From Gymnothorax reevesii (Eukaryota > Chordata > Actinopteri > Anguilliformes > Muraenidae): 64,000 nucleotides of DNA. A model generated the notes under the pieces. The model worked only from the letters and a program-made list of their open reading frames with translations. It was not told the origin of the DNA and did no database searches. The position numbers and the translations under genes are program-made. Shown here one piece after another: positions 22,070 through 33,669 of this stretch; positions within the stretch are counted from its first letter, which is position 1, and each line of letters opens with the position of its first letter. The stretch lies in assembly GCA_029721435.1 (NCBI GenBank), contig CM056588.1:39077430-39141429 (forward strand). The letters run 5' to 3'.

Positions 22070-24510
22070 CATACACAGCATTTCAAAACGTAAACCATCT
22101 CAGCAGCTGAAGAAGCAGAAAGCCACAGATACTGCCTCAGAGCATGAAGGCTTTGTGGATTATTTTTGTTGTTGTTTGTTGTTATTGCTTACGGAGAATA
22201 ACAGAGACCTCAGGCTGTGGAATAAACAGAGGGAGGATAGGAACATGAACAGCCCGTGTTGTCTATTGTTTTCACTCAGCTTGTGTAATTAGCCCTGTGA
22301 AACGCTCACATCAAAGATGTGCTTTGCTTAAACATTTGCATGCCTGAAAAGCCTGATAAATCTACAGCGGAGCAGGATTCCTGGGTCTGCAGACAGTAAC
22401 AGATAAACAGATGCTTTGAGCATCTCCGGTGAGCAGCAAGAACTTGGAAAGCACAAGATAGAGAAAAAAAAACAGCAAAAATAATCTGAGAACCTGTAGC
22501 TATTCCATGATATGGATTTATTCACAGCATAAGTCAGTTTCCTGCCCCTCCTATCCTATCCTGTTTGATTACTAACGTGCTTGACTTTGTCAGAGCTGAG
22601 AAGAGCCCCGAGTGTATTGTGCCTACCATACGGCCATGGCTATCAGCAGAGTGCAGTTAAACTGACCAGCTATGCCCCGGGTTTGAGTTAGCCTATGCTA
22701 TTAAACTGAACTGACCGTGCCCAGCTGTGTTGTTCATGGTTAACCGGTTAACCTGCAGCTCTGCTGTCAGGGCAGGATGAACGAACTGGCTTCTTCGTTC
22801 CCATAGCCTTTCCCCTCGCCTTTTTCCCCTTCCTTGCAACATTCTCAAAACCTATGGCATATTCAGGATCAAAGACTCTCACGCCTAGCTCTCGCGAGGG
22901 AAGACTCCCATGTTTTGAACAACTCGTGAGTTCTTGCATGTTTTCCAACATGGCTGGCAACTAAGGTTTGCATCAAATTCCACTGAACAAGCTGTGACAA
23001 CACTGGATGCCATCTTGAAAAGCCAGGCGAGACTGATCGCAGATGTTATTGCCCGTTTTTCGCAAGACCAAATGTTGTTTAATTGTTCGAGAGGCAAGAA
23101 CTCGCAGGATCTTGCTTGGCCCCGCGAACCTGCCTCTGGATTATCTATCATCACTGCTGATGGATCAAACTGATGTGGACAAAAGTTCTCGTTTGTGACG
23201 TTCTGAAGTTCTCCTGAAGGCAGTAACTGAATGGTGGGGTGGGATTCTGCTCTGAGTGGTTTTGCAACTCTCCCCATCAGAGGAAATCCCGCTGAGGCAG
23301 CAGGAATCCGACAGAGCATGGCAATGCCGGAAGGATTGCGGGAAACTGATTGACAAATGGGGAGCCCTGACCACTGTCAGTTTGATGGCAATCATTAAAA
23401 AATAATGAGCTTTAGTTAAAAAGCATATACAAAGTTAAGACCAGGCACATGAAAACACATCTTTATATGGTGTTCAGAGAATGATGTGCATAATAAATTG
23501 TGCACTGAATATTAATGGCCGAGTGATTTTTTATCCCAGACTGCCCCATAGCTGAAAGTGCTGATGTATCACGTCTTCATAGCTGAGTGACAAAAGTGCA
23601 AAACTAGATGCTTTTTGCAAAGAAGAGAGAAGTCAGACAAGGATTCGCCCACACGTTGCAGCCTAAAACTGCCCAATCTTTATCCTCCATCTTCTGTCCA
23701 ATTGTGTCACAACATTTCATGTGTTTAATGAGTCATTAGGAGTTCTAATTATGCAAGGTCATTCTCCTTCAAATATGTATGTGCACAAATAATTCATAAA
23801 AATAATCTGAGCCTTTGAGGACGACGGTTCGCAGCACTGTGGCCAATATGGGAAATGTGCCATTTTTGGAAGATCTGCAGTACAAGTAATATAAAGCATG
23901 AGAATATTGATGCATTTTTATTTTTGAACCGCCATCAATGGCTGAAAAAGAAATGCTGCAATCACTATAAAAGGGATGAAAATGCCGACAGGACAACAGT
24001 TTTACTCCGGAATGTGAATTCACATAGTTCTCACACACTTGAGCGTGCAGGTTGCCAAACCCCATTTGTTGATGTTTCAAAGAAATGCCTTTAATGATGA
24101 AGGTCTTTGATGCGGTATTCTCCCACCGCATGTGGAGGGTCAGTGGAGGAATTTGAGGAATCTTTGCATTCAAGAGAAAGATATTTTAAAGGCATCCAAT
24201 GTTCTGATCAGTGTGATATATGAACAACAGCAGAGTGTTAATGGCAGATGTAACCTCCAGAGGCCTGAGGAGAGGCGCTTAGACTCCATCTCTCATACAA
24301 TCTGTTCAAACACACGAGGGTCTGGAAAACCAGTGTGAAGAAGCAAATATTTACAGCAGACGGGGTGCACAAAAAAAAAAAAAAAAACAAGAGATGTCAG
24401 AAGACAACACAGCCAACCGGAAAACTTTAACCTTGCTGTCCGCAGATGTGGACGCCGATGCAGTGGGTATGGCGATAGCTCTCCAAGGACATTAGTCCCG
24501 GCAAGTTAAA
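22070..24510. other. Unassigned DNA
   Basis: No gene is recognised. The overlapping frames at 22885-23319 on the minus strand (144 codons) and 22934-23173 on the plus strand show no domain. A CTCGCGAG palindrome lies at 22891 and a poly-A run at 24369. Confidence 0.35.
22738..22753. promoter_or_regulatory. Perfect 16-bp palindrome GGTTAACCGGTTAACC
   Basis: The centre AACCGGTT is the palindromic Grainyhead-family site and each half contains GTTAAC, the HNF1 half-site. The match is seen directly; any function is inference. Confidence 0.35.
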
Positions 24511-24511
24511 A

Positions 24512-26115
24512 TCCAGCGCCCTCCATAATTATTGCCACTCCTAGTTAAGATGTGTTCTTTAGCTTCTAATATATTCAGCTTTTTTCTAAATAATATAGGA
24601 CCACAATGAAAAAAAGAGGAAAATCCAACCTTTAATTCAAGTGCATTTATTCAGTGGGAAAAAAACATCCCACATTAAGAGATAATTCTTTAACATCAAA
24701 TCCTGTGTGCCACAATTATTAGCACCCCTGATGTTAATACTTTGTACAACCCCCTTTTGCCAACAAAACAGCACCTAATCTTCTCCTATAATGTTTCACA
24801 AGATGGGAGAATACAGAAGGAGGGATCTTCGACCATTCCTCTTTGCACAATCTCTCTAAATCATCCAGTGACCTGGGTCCTCTCCTTTGCACTCTCCTCT
24901 TCAGCTCACTCCACAGGTTTTCAATGGGGTTGAGGTCTGGGGACTGAGATGGCCATGGGAGGAGCTTGATTCTGTATCTAGAGAACCATTTCTGTGTAGA
25001 TTTTGCCACATGTTTAGGGTCATTATCTTGCTGAAAGACCCAGTGACGACCCATCTTCAGCTTTCGGGCAGAGGCCACCAGATTTTGATTTAAAATGTCC
25101 TGGTATTTCAAAGCGTTCATGATGCCATGCACCCTAACAAGGTTCCCAGGGCCTCTGGAAGAGAAACAGGCTCACAGCATCACCGATCCTCCCCCATATT
25201 TCACAGTAGGCATGCGGTGCTTTTCTGCATACTCATCTTTTGTGTTCCACCAGACCCACTTAGAGTGTTTGTTGCCAAAAATCTCCATCTTGGTCTCATC
25301 TGACCAAAGCACACGGTCCCAGTTGAAGTCCTAGGACCGCTTAGCGAACTCCAGACATTTGCGTTTATGATTGTGAGTGAGAAAAGTTTTTTTCCGTGCT
25401 TGCCTCCCACACAGCTTGTTGGTAGATAGCGCCTGATGGTTGTTTTGGAGACTTTGTGACCCCAAGATGCTGCCATTTGTCGCAATTCTTTAACAGTGAG
25501 CTTTGGAGAACTTTTTATTTCTCTTACCATCCTCCTCACTGTGCGTGGCGGCATAATAACCTTGCATCCTCCTTCAGGCTTGTTTACCATTGTTCCAGTT
25601 GTTTTAAACTTCTTAATGATTCTTCCGACAGTAGATATGGGCAGGTGCAGGCAAGTGGCTATTTTCTTGTAGCCATTGCCTGACTTGTGAAGGTCTACAC
25701 ACATCTGCCTTCCTTGAATGGTGTCATCCTTTGTCTTTCCCATGTTGAAGAGTGGATAAGAGAAATGGCCTCTGTGTCACGTCATATTTATACTCCAGAA
25801 AAACAGTTAGGGATGATTTACTAATTAAATCTTCCTAGATACTCTGATTAACTTTGTAAACTACTGTAGAAATGACAGAAATACTTCAATTACATTTAAT
25901 TCCTAGGAATTGTTAGGGGAGCCAATAATTGTGGGACAGGTGATTTTATGAAAAATAATTATTTCTTAGTCAGAGACTTTCATTTTCCCTTAAAATTCAC
26001 TTGAGTTGAAGGTTACATGAAGGTGGGAGTATTCTTCTGCAATAAAAATTGAATTTATTTTCAGGCTTTAAACACATCTTTACCAGGGGAGCAAATAATT
26101 ATGGAGGGCACTGTA
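24512..26115 (-). mobile_element. 1.6-kb Tc1-type transposon
   Basis: The left end reads CAGCGCCCTCCATAATTATT and the right end, reversed, CAGTGCCCTCCATAATTATT: long, nearly identical terminal inverted repeats. At the right end TA follows the terminal cagtgc; at the left the equivalent pair has decayed. The inside holds one transposase on the minus strand, in the right order and length for a single-gene Tc1 element. Few lesions and well-kept ends make this the youngest DNA transposon in the window. Confidence 0.93.
24734..25743 (-). pseudogene. Tc1 transposase with few lesions
   Basis: The frame starts MGKTKDDTIQGRQMCVDLHK and shows the N-terminal paired-like DNA-binding region (ISTVGRIIKKFKTTG, then VRRMVREIKSSPKLTVKELR). 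The catalytic blocks follow: VLWSDETKMEIFGNK (first Asp, near 25290), FQQDNDPKHVAKST (second Asp, near 25035) and SPDLNPIENLW (Glu, near 24930), spaced DD34E-like. All three catalytic residues survive. Breaks seen are a frameshift near 25410, a TAG at about 25330 and a TGA replacing a family Trp at 25172-25174. About 340 residues would be the usual length. The product would cut and paste the element, but this copy cannot make it. Confidence 0.88.
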
Positions 26116-26121
26116 AATATT

Positions 26122-26147
26122 TACACACACACACACACACACACACG
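26122..26147. repeat. (CA)n microsatellite
   Basis: Twelve CA units next to the Tc1 right end. Confidence 0.9.
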
Positions 26148-26149
26148 CA

Positions 26150-28755
26150 AACTACATATATATTTATTTAAACTTATATACATAAATATATGTACATTTT
26201 AAACACTTCTATTAACTACAGATTAATATGTCAACCTGCGGCGCTTCACACACTGCCATGAATCGACTTGACCCTGAGTCAGAGCAAGATCAGGCCATCA
26301 CACAAACACACACGCATACATACATGCTCACACACACCCAGCACTGGCTCTCTCCTCTACCATTCTATGTGGACATGTGGACCACTGGGCATCTCCTTTA
26401 TGTGGCTAATAGAAGTCACAGCAGTCTTTTTCTCTGAGAAAATTTTTACAAGTAATCAAATTCATGTCCTGTAGCTGTATAAAACCCAACCAGGGTAACA
26501 AATCGTATACCGTCAGCCTTAGGATGAAATACGCCATACACCCGTGGGAAATCGATCCAAAGTCTCTCATTGGCGTGCAAGTGGTTTGAGATTTGGAGGC
26601 CAAGAGGGCCGTAATGTAGGGTTCATATCAATTTCATACACAAAAAAACCATTCTCTGACCTAAGGATGGGGGCACTGTCATCCGGAAAAAGACCTGACC
26701 CACTGGAATAGAAATGTTCCTTCTGTGGATAAAGGTAATTTCTCAAATCAACTTCCCCTGAGGGATCTGAATTCATTACATTTTGTCAACTCATTTATTT
26801 TAGTTTTTCCCATAAATTTCTCCCCCAGCGACTTTGCGCTATAAGCAGCTCTATAGCCATGTCATTTAGGCAAGGGTGATCGTTCATGAAGTGGAGTGAA
26901 AGCAGTTTACTGGCTGGTGTTATGCAAATGAGTGCAGTGATGCTTTGTTTTCTCACACCAATCTGGGAAATTTTTCGCAAGTTAGCACCCGCCTGTGTCA
27001 CAGGCATTATCAATGATGTCTCTGCTCAGCGACTGTCCTGACGCAGGAAATATTTCTTTTCCTGTGATGACAGACAGTGGCATGGAATCCAGACAGTCGC
27101 CCCCCCATTCCTGTCACGTCTCCCACGGTAACCCGCATTAACTAAATTATACATGAGGCGGCCGCTTAATTACTGCTGCCGGGCGCGGCCGGATGTTAGC
27201 GGGCTTCACTTGATTAGCTTCCAGATCTGCAACAATCACAACATTTCACATCTATCTCAGTTTTTGGACAGCATCTGACACAATGCCATGTAGGGAACTC
27301 TGACAAGGTTCCACAATCCATGGAGTTCATTCAACTTCTGAACATTTTATTTACAGCGAGGACGATGCCAGCTTATTTGTTTATCCATTTCTTTTTTTAA
27401 AAAAGTTCTCTTTTTTTGTTTGTGGTAAATTGTCAGAAGGCAGAAGCGGGCGGGCGGCTCAGAGGGAACGGCTGGTGAAGAAATAAAGCGTATCTGTTGA
27501 TTTTATTAGCGAGTCGTCCTCGGGGGAAGACAAGTCCGTGATCTGTCAGGACCCATTAGACGTGTAATTTCTGCTGGAAGAAACTTTGTGCACACGGGTA
27601 GGCTCTTCGCTGTGTTTTTAGAAATAAGCAGGGCTGGTGGGGTGGGTGGGGGGTTGAAAAAAAAAAAGCGGGATTAAATTTTAAGCAGCCGGCGGGCCGA
27701 TAGTTTGCCTTAGGCGTATTTGTCAGTTTCAAAGGGTGTTTTTATTAATTTTGTATTTTGCATTTTGTTAGTGGAAAGAGTCCAGTCTGAGGGGAGCGCC
27801 GGGGGGGATAAGCATGGAGGGCCTGAAGCAGGCGCCGCGGTGCAGGGAAAACAGATACAGCACGAGAGCAGGTCTCAGATGAGCCCTGAAACAACCCCCC
27901 AACACACACACACACACACACACATACACACACATACACGCACACAGACACAGTCCATTAACCAAGGACAGTCTTCATCGCTGCTTTTTTCCCCTCAATC
28001 AGTCTCTCTTCTCCCCAGCTCTCCAAACCTCCATCTCTCCCTCAATTTAAACCACAAATAAACATCTGCATTGGAGGACACAGAATTTTATCACCGTGTC
28101 TTTACGACACCGTGTCATTTATGATATCCACAAACAACAATAACATTGAATATAAGAAGATAAAATTTGTTCAATAGTGTAATTAGCTAATGCCTTTGTA
28201 CGTTATGTTCATATACCCAGATGCTAACTGAAACATGGGTCCTGATAAACATGCCTGATGCCAGGGTTAAACTGCAAAAATTCAAGTTGTGTTCAAGACA
28301 ACTGTATTGCACGTGTAAACCACAACCCATCAAAGCTAAGATCTGTTAATACAAATACAAACACACACCACACAGCACATGCAACATGTGGGAAAATTGC
28401 CTTATATATGCATTTTGAGATGAGACATTTTATATTTTACAGGAAGGGTTATAGGAGGTTGTGGTGTCATAACAATAACTGCTGCTGGCTCTGGCATATG
28501 GAAAGTGTGGACCCAGATTCTGTTTTTCGTGTAAATGCTTTCTTGATGCAAAGAGTATCAAGGAGTTAATGGGAAAAACAAACCCCTCCTGTGATCCTGG
28601 GAATTGCAGGGCATCCCGCCGGGCTCCTTCAAACAGCATCCAGCAGCAGAAGTGTAGAATGTCCTCAGGCTACGGTCTGCGGACCATTCCACCTGCGGCT
28701 GGATGGGCCCTGATCAGAGCCATGTTGAAAACACTAGAGCTAAACTGCATCACTG
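26150..28755. other. Unassigned DNA; (CA)n at 27901-27946; GC-rich block at 27110-27230
   Basis: No gene is recognised. Sequence at 27100-27240 is CpG-rich (gcggccgc, gccgggcgcggccgg) beside 'cttaattactgc' and 'ttgattagcttcc', a mix seen in conserved regulatory DNA. A (CA)n with TA and CG interruptions lies at 27901-27946. Confidence 0.3.
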
Positions 28756-29251
28756 AAGCTGCCGGGTTAGCTCACTCGGTTGAGGCGCCGCATAGTGGAG
28801 CAGTAGTGACTACCACGGCGCGGGTTTGATCCCCAGTTGTACCAGCCGGCAGTGGCCGGCAGCTTTTTCAGAGCAACGCACAATTAGCTTTGCGTTGCAG
28901 GGAAAACGAATTGGGAAGGGACTGCCAGGATGGGATAATTAAAATAGTTGCTTTCTTCGTTGCTTAAAGCGTTGGAAAACCGAGCGCTCGTCAGTGAGAT
29001 TGTAAGCTTGCTCATGTTTGGGTATCCTCTGCCCTCGTTCTGAACTTGCAAGGTTTCGACCAATGAAGGTAAAATAAGCAGCGGCTGACAGGGATGTGCT
29101 TCGGAGGAGAGCCGCAAACTGTCTGGCTCTCCCAAAGTTGGCAATATGGGGTCACATACGAGCAAGCCTTGTAAATAGTTCTCGAATTGGGCATTCCAGA
29201 CTCGGGTGGGATCGGAGATGCCAAATAAAAAAAAATAATAATAAAATCATG
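28756..29251 (+). mobile_element. Long tRNA-derived SINE with 13-bp target duplication
   Basis: The insert is flanked by AACTGCATCACTG at 28743-28755 and exactly again at 29252-29264. It starts with a tRNA-like head carrying RNA polymerase III box A (TTAGCTCACTCGG) and box B (GGTTTGATCCC), continues through a body of about 330 bp and ends in an A-rich tail with AATAATAATAAAA. At about 495 bp it is long for a SINE. A second truncated copy on the minus strand at 16.75-17.08 kb confirms the family. Identical target duplications suggest a fairly recent insertion. The LINE partner is not evident. Confidence 0.9.
28761..28845 (+). promoter_or_regulatory. tRNA-like Pol III promoter head of the SINE
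   Basis: Box A at about 28767-28779 and box B at 28823-28833 are separated by about 43 bp, which fits an internal Pol III promoter. Box B has TTTGA instead of TTCGA. The 5' and 3' strands (GCCGG...CCGGC) could pair as an acceptor-like stem. Confidence 0.7.
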
Positions 29252-29269
29252 AACTGCATCACTGTAACA

Positions 29270-29600
29270 CTAACCTGTGTATCACCACGGCTAATCAATG
29301 TATACCTAGTGCTAATCAGTGAGAAGCCAGCACTGACTTATGCATCCGAAGTGCTGTTACCCTGCACATCAGTATTGGTAATTGGTGTGTAGCCACTGAG
29401 AACCTGCACGTTAAAATTGCTAACAAGGGTATGGTCACCTCTAACCCACATGTCAACTTTACTAACCAGTGAACAGTCAATGTTAATCAGCACATCAGTT
29501 TTGCTAGCCAGTGTACAGCCATTGCTAACCTACTTATAACCAGTGTAAACGTTTGCATGGCCAGCAAAAATCTGCACATAGCCAGCACCACACAGTGCCA
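29270..29600. repeat. Degenerate minisatellite, about 30-bp unit
   Basis: Phrases like 'accagtgtacagccattgctaacc' and 'tgcacatcagttttgcta' recur with heavy substitution. Units are too diverged for an exact period. Confidence 0.5.
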
Positions 29601-29899
29601 GTAAATGGGTATCATTGCTGTGCCCAGTCTCACACACCCCAAAGTTGTTACTTCTCACTGCCCATTATGCCCCCTGGTATCCAGAGTGCCAGGGATCTTC
29701 AAGTTTGGTCTGAAAGTTCAAATCTATTCTCAAGTTTCTTTCAATCCGGGAGCTGAAAGCAACAAAAATTGGTACTACTGTTGGGCAGACTGGTTTTTCA
29801 CCTGACAAGAGTGTCTACAGTACAATGGGGTACCAAACGCTACAAGAGTTGTAGTTCCTACTCTTAGCCTACAGGGGCTCATGATGGATACTGTGGCTA

Positions 29900-31195
29900 A
29901 AGAATAATTCGATACAGTTGATCACGACATACTGTTAAGTAAACTGTTCAACATAGGATTGAGTGAATGTACACGTGCCTGGTTTCATGACTATTTGTCT
30001 GAAAGGCGTCAGTGCATTAAATCAGGTGACACCAAATCAGATTTCTTGTTTATTAATAGGGGTGTGCCGCAAGGTTCCATTTTGAGCCCTGTACTCTTTT
30101 CTATTTACATTAATGATATTGCGTCCTCTTTAAGTGGTTGCTGTGTCCGTCTGTATGTGGATGACACCATTGTTTATTGTGTTGCAGACTCTGTACAGCT
30201 TGCCATCAACAATTTGCAACTTGCTTTTGATGAGCTTCAAAAATCTCTTTTAAATCACAAACTTCTTTTAAATGTATTGAAAACAAAGTACATGCTGTTC
30301 TCCAGAGCAAGAAACATTGATCTTGAAACTTTGAATTTGTTCACTTTAGAAGGCTCTAGAGTTGAAAAAGTCACTGAATATAAGTATCTTGGTGTATGGA
30401 CTGACGAGGATTTAACGTTCAAACACCACGTAAACCACCTTGTCACTAAGATGCGACAAAAGACTGGTTTTTTGTTCAGAAACAAATCCAGCTTTTCTTT
30501 ATTCTGTAGAGAAAGAGTTGTTGAAGCCATGTTATTATCAGTCATTGATTATGGTGATGTGATTTACAGACATGCTGCAGCTTCAGTTCTAAAGCCTTTG
30601 GATAGTGTATATCACTCTGCTCTTAGATTTATTACGGGTGATGGGTACCGAACTCATCATTGTGTTCTGTATGAGAAGGTTGGTTGGCCTTCCCTGGAAG
30701 AGAGGCACAACAAACATTGGTTTTTATATATCTTTAAGGCCCTCGTTGGAAAATTACCACCTTATATCTCAACCTTGTTAGAGTGGAAGGCTGGTAGCCA
30801 TACAACTCGCTCTACTGAACTGTTACTTTTGAAAGTTCCTCGAGCACCTACTGAAGTTGGTAAAACAGCTTTTTCCTCTGATGCCCCAAGCTCATGAAAC
30901 ATCCTCCAACACTCTCTAAAAATTGATGTTCTTCCTTCTCTTTCAGAGTTCAAGACCTCAATTTCTAGCAATTGTGTTTCACATTGCAACTGTTTTACTT
31001 GATTTTTTTATTTTATTTATTTAATGCATTTCACCTTGTCACTGACAAAATTGTTGGTCACAATGATTGTTCTATATTATACTTGTTTCATTGTGCTGTG
31101 GTTTTAATGTGTCTGTAATCTCGACGGCATTGGAAATGAGGGAAACCTCAATGTCTTTTCGAGAATAAATAAAGGTTTGATTGATTGATTAATTC
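29900..31195 (+). mobile_element. 5'-truncated LINE, jockey/CR1/L2-like group
   Basis: A reverse transcriptase remnant is followed by a roughly 200-bp 3' UTR that ends 'aataaataaaggtttga' and TTGATTGATT. Short-tandem tails of this kind, instead of poly-A, are typical of L2/CR1/Rex1-like LINEs of fish. There is no endonuclease region, so the copy is 5'-truncated just upstream of reverse-transcriptase box A, as usual for target-primed insertion. Exact left junction is uncertain (about 29880-29905). Confidence 0.88.
29908..30994 (+). pseudogene. LINE reverse transcriptase, C-terminal part
   Basis: The frame holds box A FDTVDH, box B GVPQGSILSPVLFSIYIND, box C YVDDT (the catalytic YxDD, with Val instead of the usual Ala) and box D LLLNVLKTKYMLF, followed by YKYLGVWTDEDLTFKHHVN and a thumb-like region. 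A clean 312-codon stretch runs from 29959 to 30894. A TAA at 29905-29907 precedes box A, and TGA at 30895-30897 replaces what is normally Trp before Asn; translation downstream (NILQHSLKID...) continues in the same frame for another 32 codons. Only these two lesions are seen, so the insertion is relatively young. It would have copied its RNA into DNA at a nicked target. Confidence 0.9.
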
Positions 31196-31199
31196 CTGA

Positions 31200-33378
31200 G
31201 GCACTGGGAATTTTTCTGCCTCAAAACTGGAGCATTTGAGCAACTCCAGAGCTTTAAACTTGATATTGCTGCATGATAGCCAATAATTGCTTTATTTTGG
31301 TATCTCCTGAAGATCTTTTTTTTATTTTATTTTCACAAAACTGCATTTATAGTTGCATTTTTTTATTAAAAAGTTGGTTTATAAGCTTCAGCTACTTTAG
31401 CGAGCAAAAAAGTTTCCCTAGGCCCAGTTAAGAATTTTACCTATTCCAGGCTGGCGTTTGACCTTTAACCGCATGAACAGTAAAATAAATTACAGAGAAA
31501 CATCACTACAAGACCTGGAAAAAAATCAGCTTGTCAAATAAGTGGCTTAGAAAGCCTACAATCCAGGGTGATCACACACAGTATTGTAATATCATAATAA
31601 TCTGCCTGGCCCTCTCTCATGGTTGCCAAAATCGCTCTATAATTAAAGGTAAAATGCCAGCTACTTTGAAACTAAAAAGGGGGGGGGGGGGATCAACAGT
31701 ATTTTTCATACATTCAGATCAATTTTCATTATAAACACTCTTGTGACACATTAGAGTCATTGTCACCTGCTGCCAGCCGCCTTAAGCGGACCCCACTTTG
31801 TTACATTGTGCTTAATTAGCCCATCCGTCAGAACCTGCTATGCATATATTCAAGAAGCACTCACGGAAGACCACGATAATCAGAGCCTTTCGCGTATTTA
31901 TTTATTCATTGGATAAGGCAATGCTTTTGAAGTCAGGCCTCAGCCATCCAAAGAACGTGACACGATCCGCGCTGTTTTGGAATGCTCAGGGAAGCACGCT
32001 TTGTTTATTATATCTAATATCTAAAGCTGAATAAATTTCTCATAGAACACAAAATTACATTTAAATGATGCACTCACGGCATCACACTTAAAAGGCAGAG
32101 GTAGCTACTCAAAGCCCTCTTTTTTTCTTTCTTCTCTCTCCGGTTGAAGTGTGCCCTGCCGGTAATGGGGCAGGGCATCGTATTAAAGCAGAAGCATCGG
32201 AGGATCTGTGCAGATGAGATCTGGAGATGCTTATTAAACACAGATGAAAACTCGAGGGCTGCTGATTGACTGGGAGGGCATTATGCTACGACGCTAATGA
32301 GTAATTAGGGATGTATAGATCCCCGTACATGCAGGCGCGCGCCTGGTACACGTCAGTTAGCCACATTTTGCAAAGGAAGTGCAAAAAGGAACCTTTTTTG
32401 CTCAAATCCCTTCCCCCTACCCTCCACAGTGGTTCCTTAAAAACAACGCGATTGGTCGCTGATGAATGACAGATCAGGTGACGGAATGGTTCACACCACC
32501 AAAGTGATGAATCTTATCTAAAGGAAGAGAAACTGTGCAACAAGAGTGACAATTAAAGCGGTACAACAAGAGACAAGTTGAGTGGCGATCAGCACCCTAT
32601 CAAATTGTCAACGTGAACAATTGGGTGCTAATGCTAACGGTGTCATCATTTTAAAAGCACATTACAAGGACATGTGAGTTCCAAGTTAGAAAGCCATTGC
32701 TAAGAAATTAACTCACTACGTTAAGAAGACCCACACTAGCATCATGGTCTAACAATGCAGCTGCTAATATTATGCTATCTGCAGGCTACAGGTATACTTC
32801 ATCACAATAAGTGGGGACGGATGATGTCTCGACAATGTTTCTGTACATTATGCGCTGTCTTTCTACAGGCATTCACACCTATCAAGTTAAATGCTGAATG
32901 ACTAGAAGGCACTGCACTTGTCACAGCGTAGCATACCTGCACTTGTTGTGACACTGGTTCAAAACATATCAGTCCTCCATGTTAACATTTGGTAGACCGG
33001 ATTATTAAAAAGGATGGATTTCAGGAAATTTGCCTGCCGCAGGAGGTGAGTTCAGAACGTTTGAGACATACAGCTCCACGTACCCTCTGGCATGTTCCAC
33101 CCAACACCTGCAAGTCCACATTTTTTAACCTTTTGAGAGACATTGCAGAACTCTACTCTGTAAACAAAGCAGCTCAATCCGGAGTTGCTCAACAAAGCCC
33201 TGAGATGGTGGCCAATCTCAAAGTGAAGGCACCACAATTAAAAGAATTCTTTCCCCCTCTCCTTTCTCCCCAATCACTCTAGTGTCCCTTGTCTAAAATA
33301 CACCACAGCACTAGTACAGAGAGCTTTCTAGGATGGCAGCATTCTCTGGCCTGAATCAAGTGGTTTTGGGGCTTTACT
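31200..33378. other. Unassigned DNA; 13-G run at 31679
   Basis: No gene is recognised. The plus-strand frame at 32989-33282 has no known domain. Sequence at 31850-32330 has TTTATTTATTC and CTAATGAGTAATTAGG words and no repeats, and could be conserved. Confidence 0.3.
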
Positions 33379-33380
33379 CT

Positions 33381-33661
33381 GGGCCTCATTTATCCACAGC
33401 GCATACAATAAAAAACAGATACGTTCATCGTTTTCACCCGGGAATTTAGGATGTATAAATGTAAGGTTGATTTGAAAAAATTTCAGCTAATGTGCTTGCG
33501 AATCTTTGCAAGCTTAACTTCGCTAATAAAGTGGAAACTACGTGCACTTAAATGCACCTGCAGTCTTAAATTAAAAACATTTTTGAAAATTCAACGCTTC
33601 TTCTTTCACAAGTATGAGATATTTTAGAATGAAAACTACGCAAAATTTTATAAATGAGGCC
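33381..33661. mobile_element. Palindrome-ended MITE (GGGCCTCATTTAT family)
   Basis: The left end GGGCCTCATTTAT and right end ATAAATGAGGCC are inverted repeats, and TCT lies on both flanks. The 281-bp inside is AT-rich and non-coding. Elements with this end are abundant in teleost genomes; the superfamily is unclear to me. Confidence 0.75.
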
Positions 33662-33669
33662 TCTGGTCT

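Noticed and set aside
22885..23319. 144-residue minus-strand frame
   Set aside because: No domain, no splice signals judged convincing, and overlapping frames on the other strand.
32989..33282. 97-residue plus-strand frame with non-repetitive composition
   Set aside because: No recognisable domain, no splice or promoter context, and such lengths occur by chance in 64 kb.
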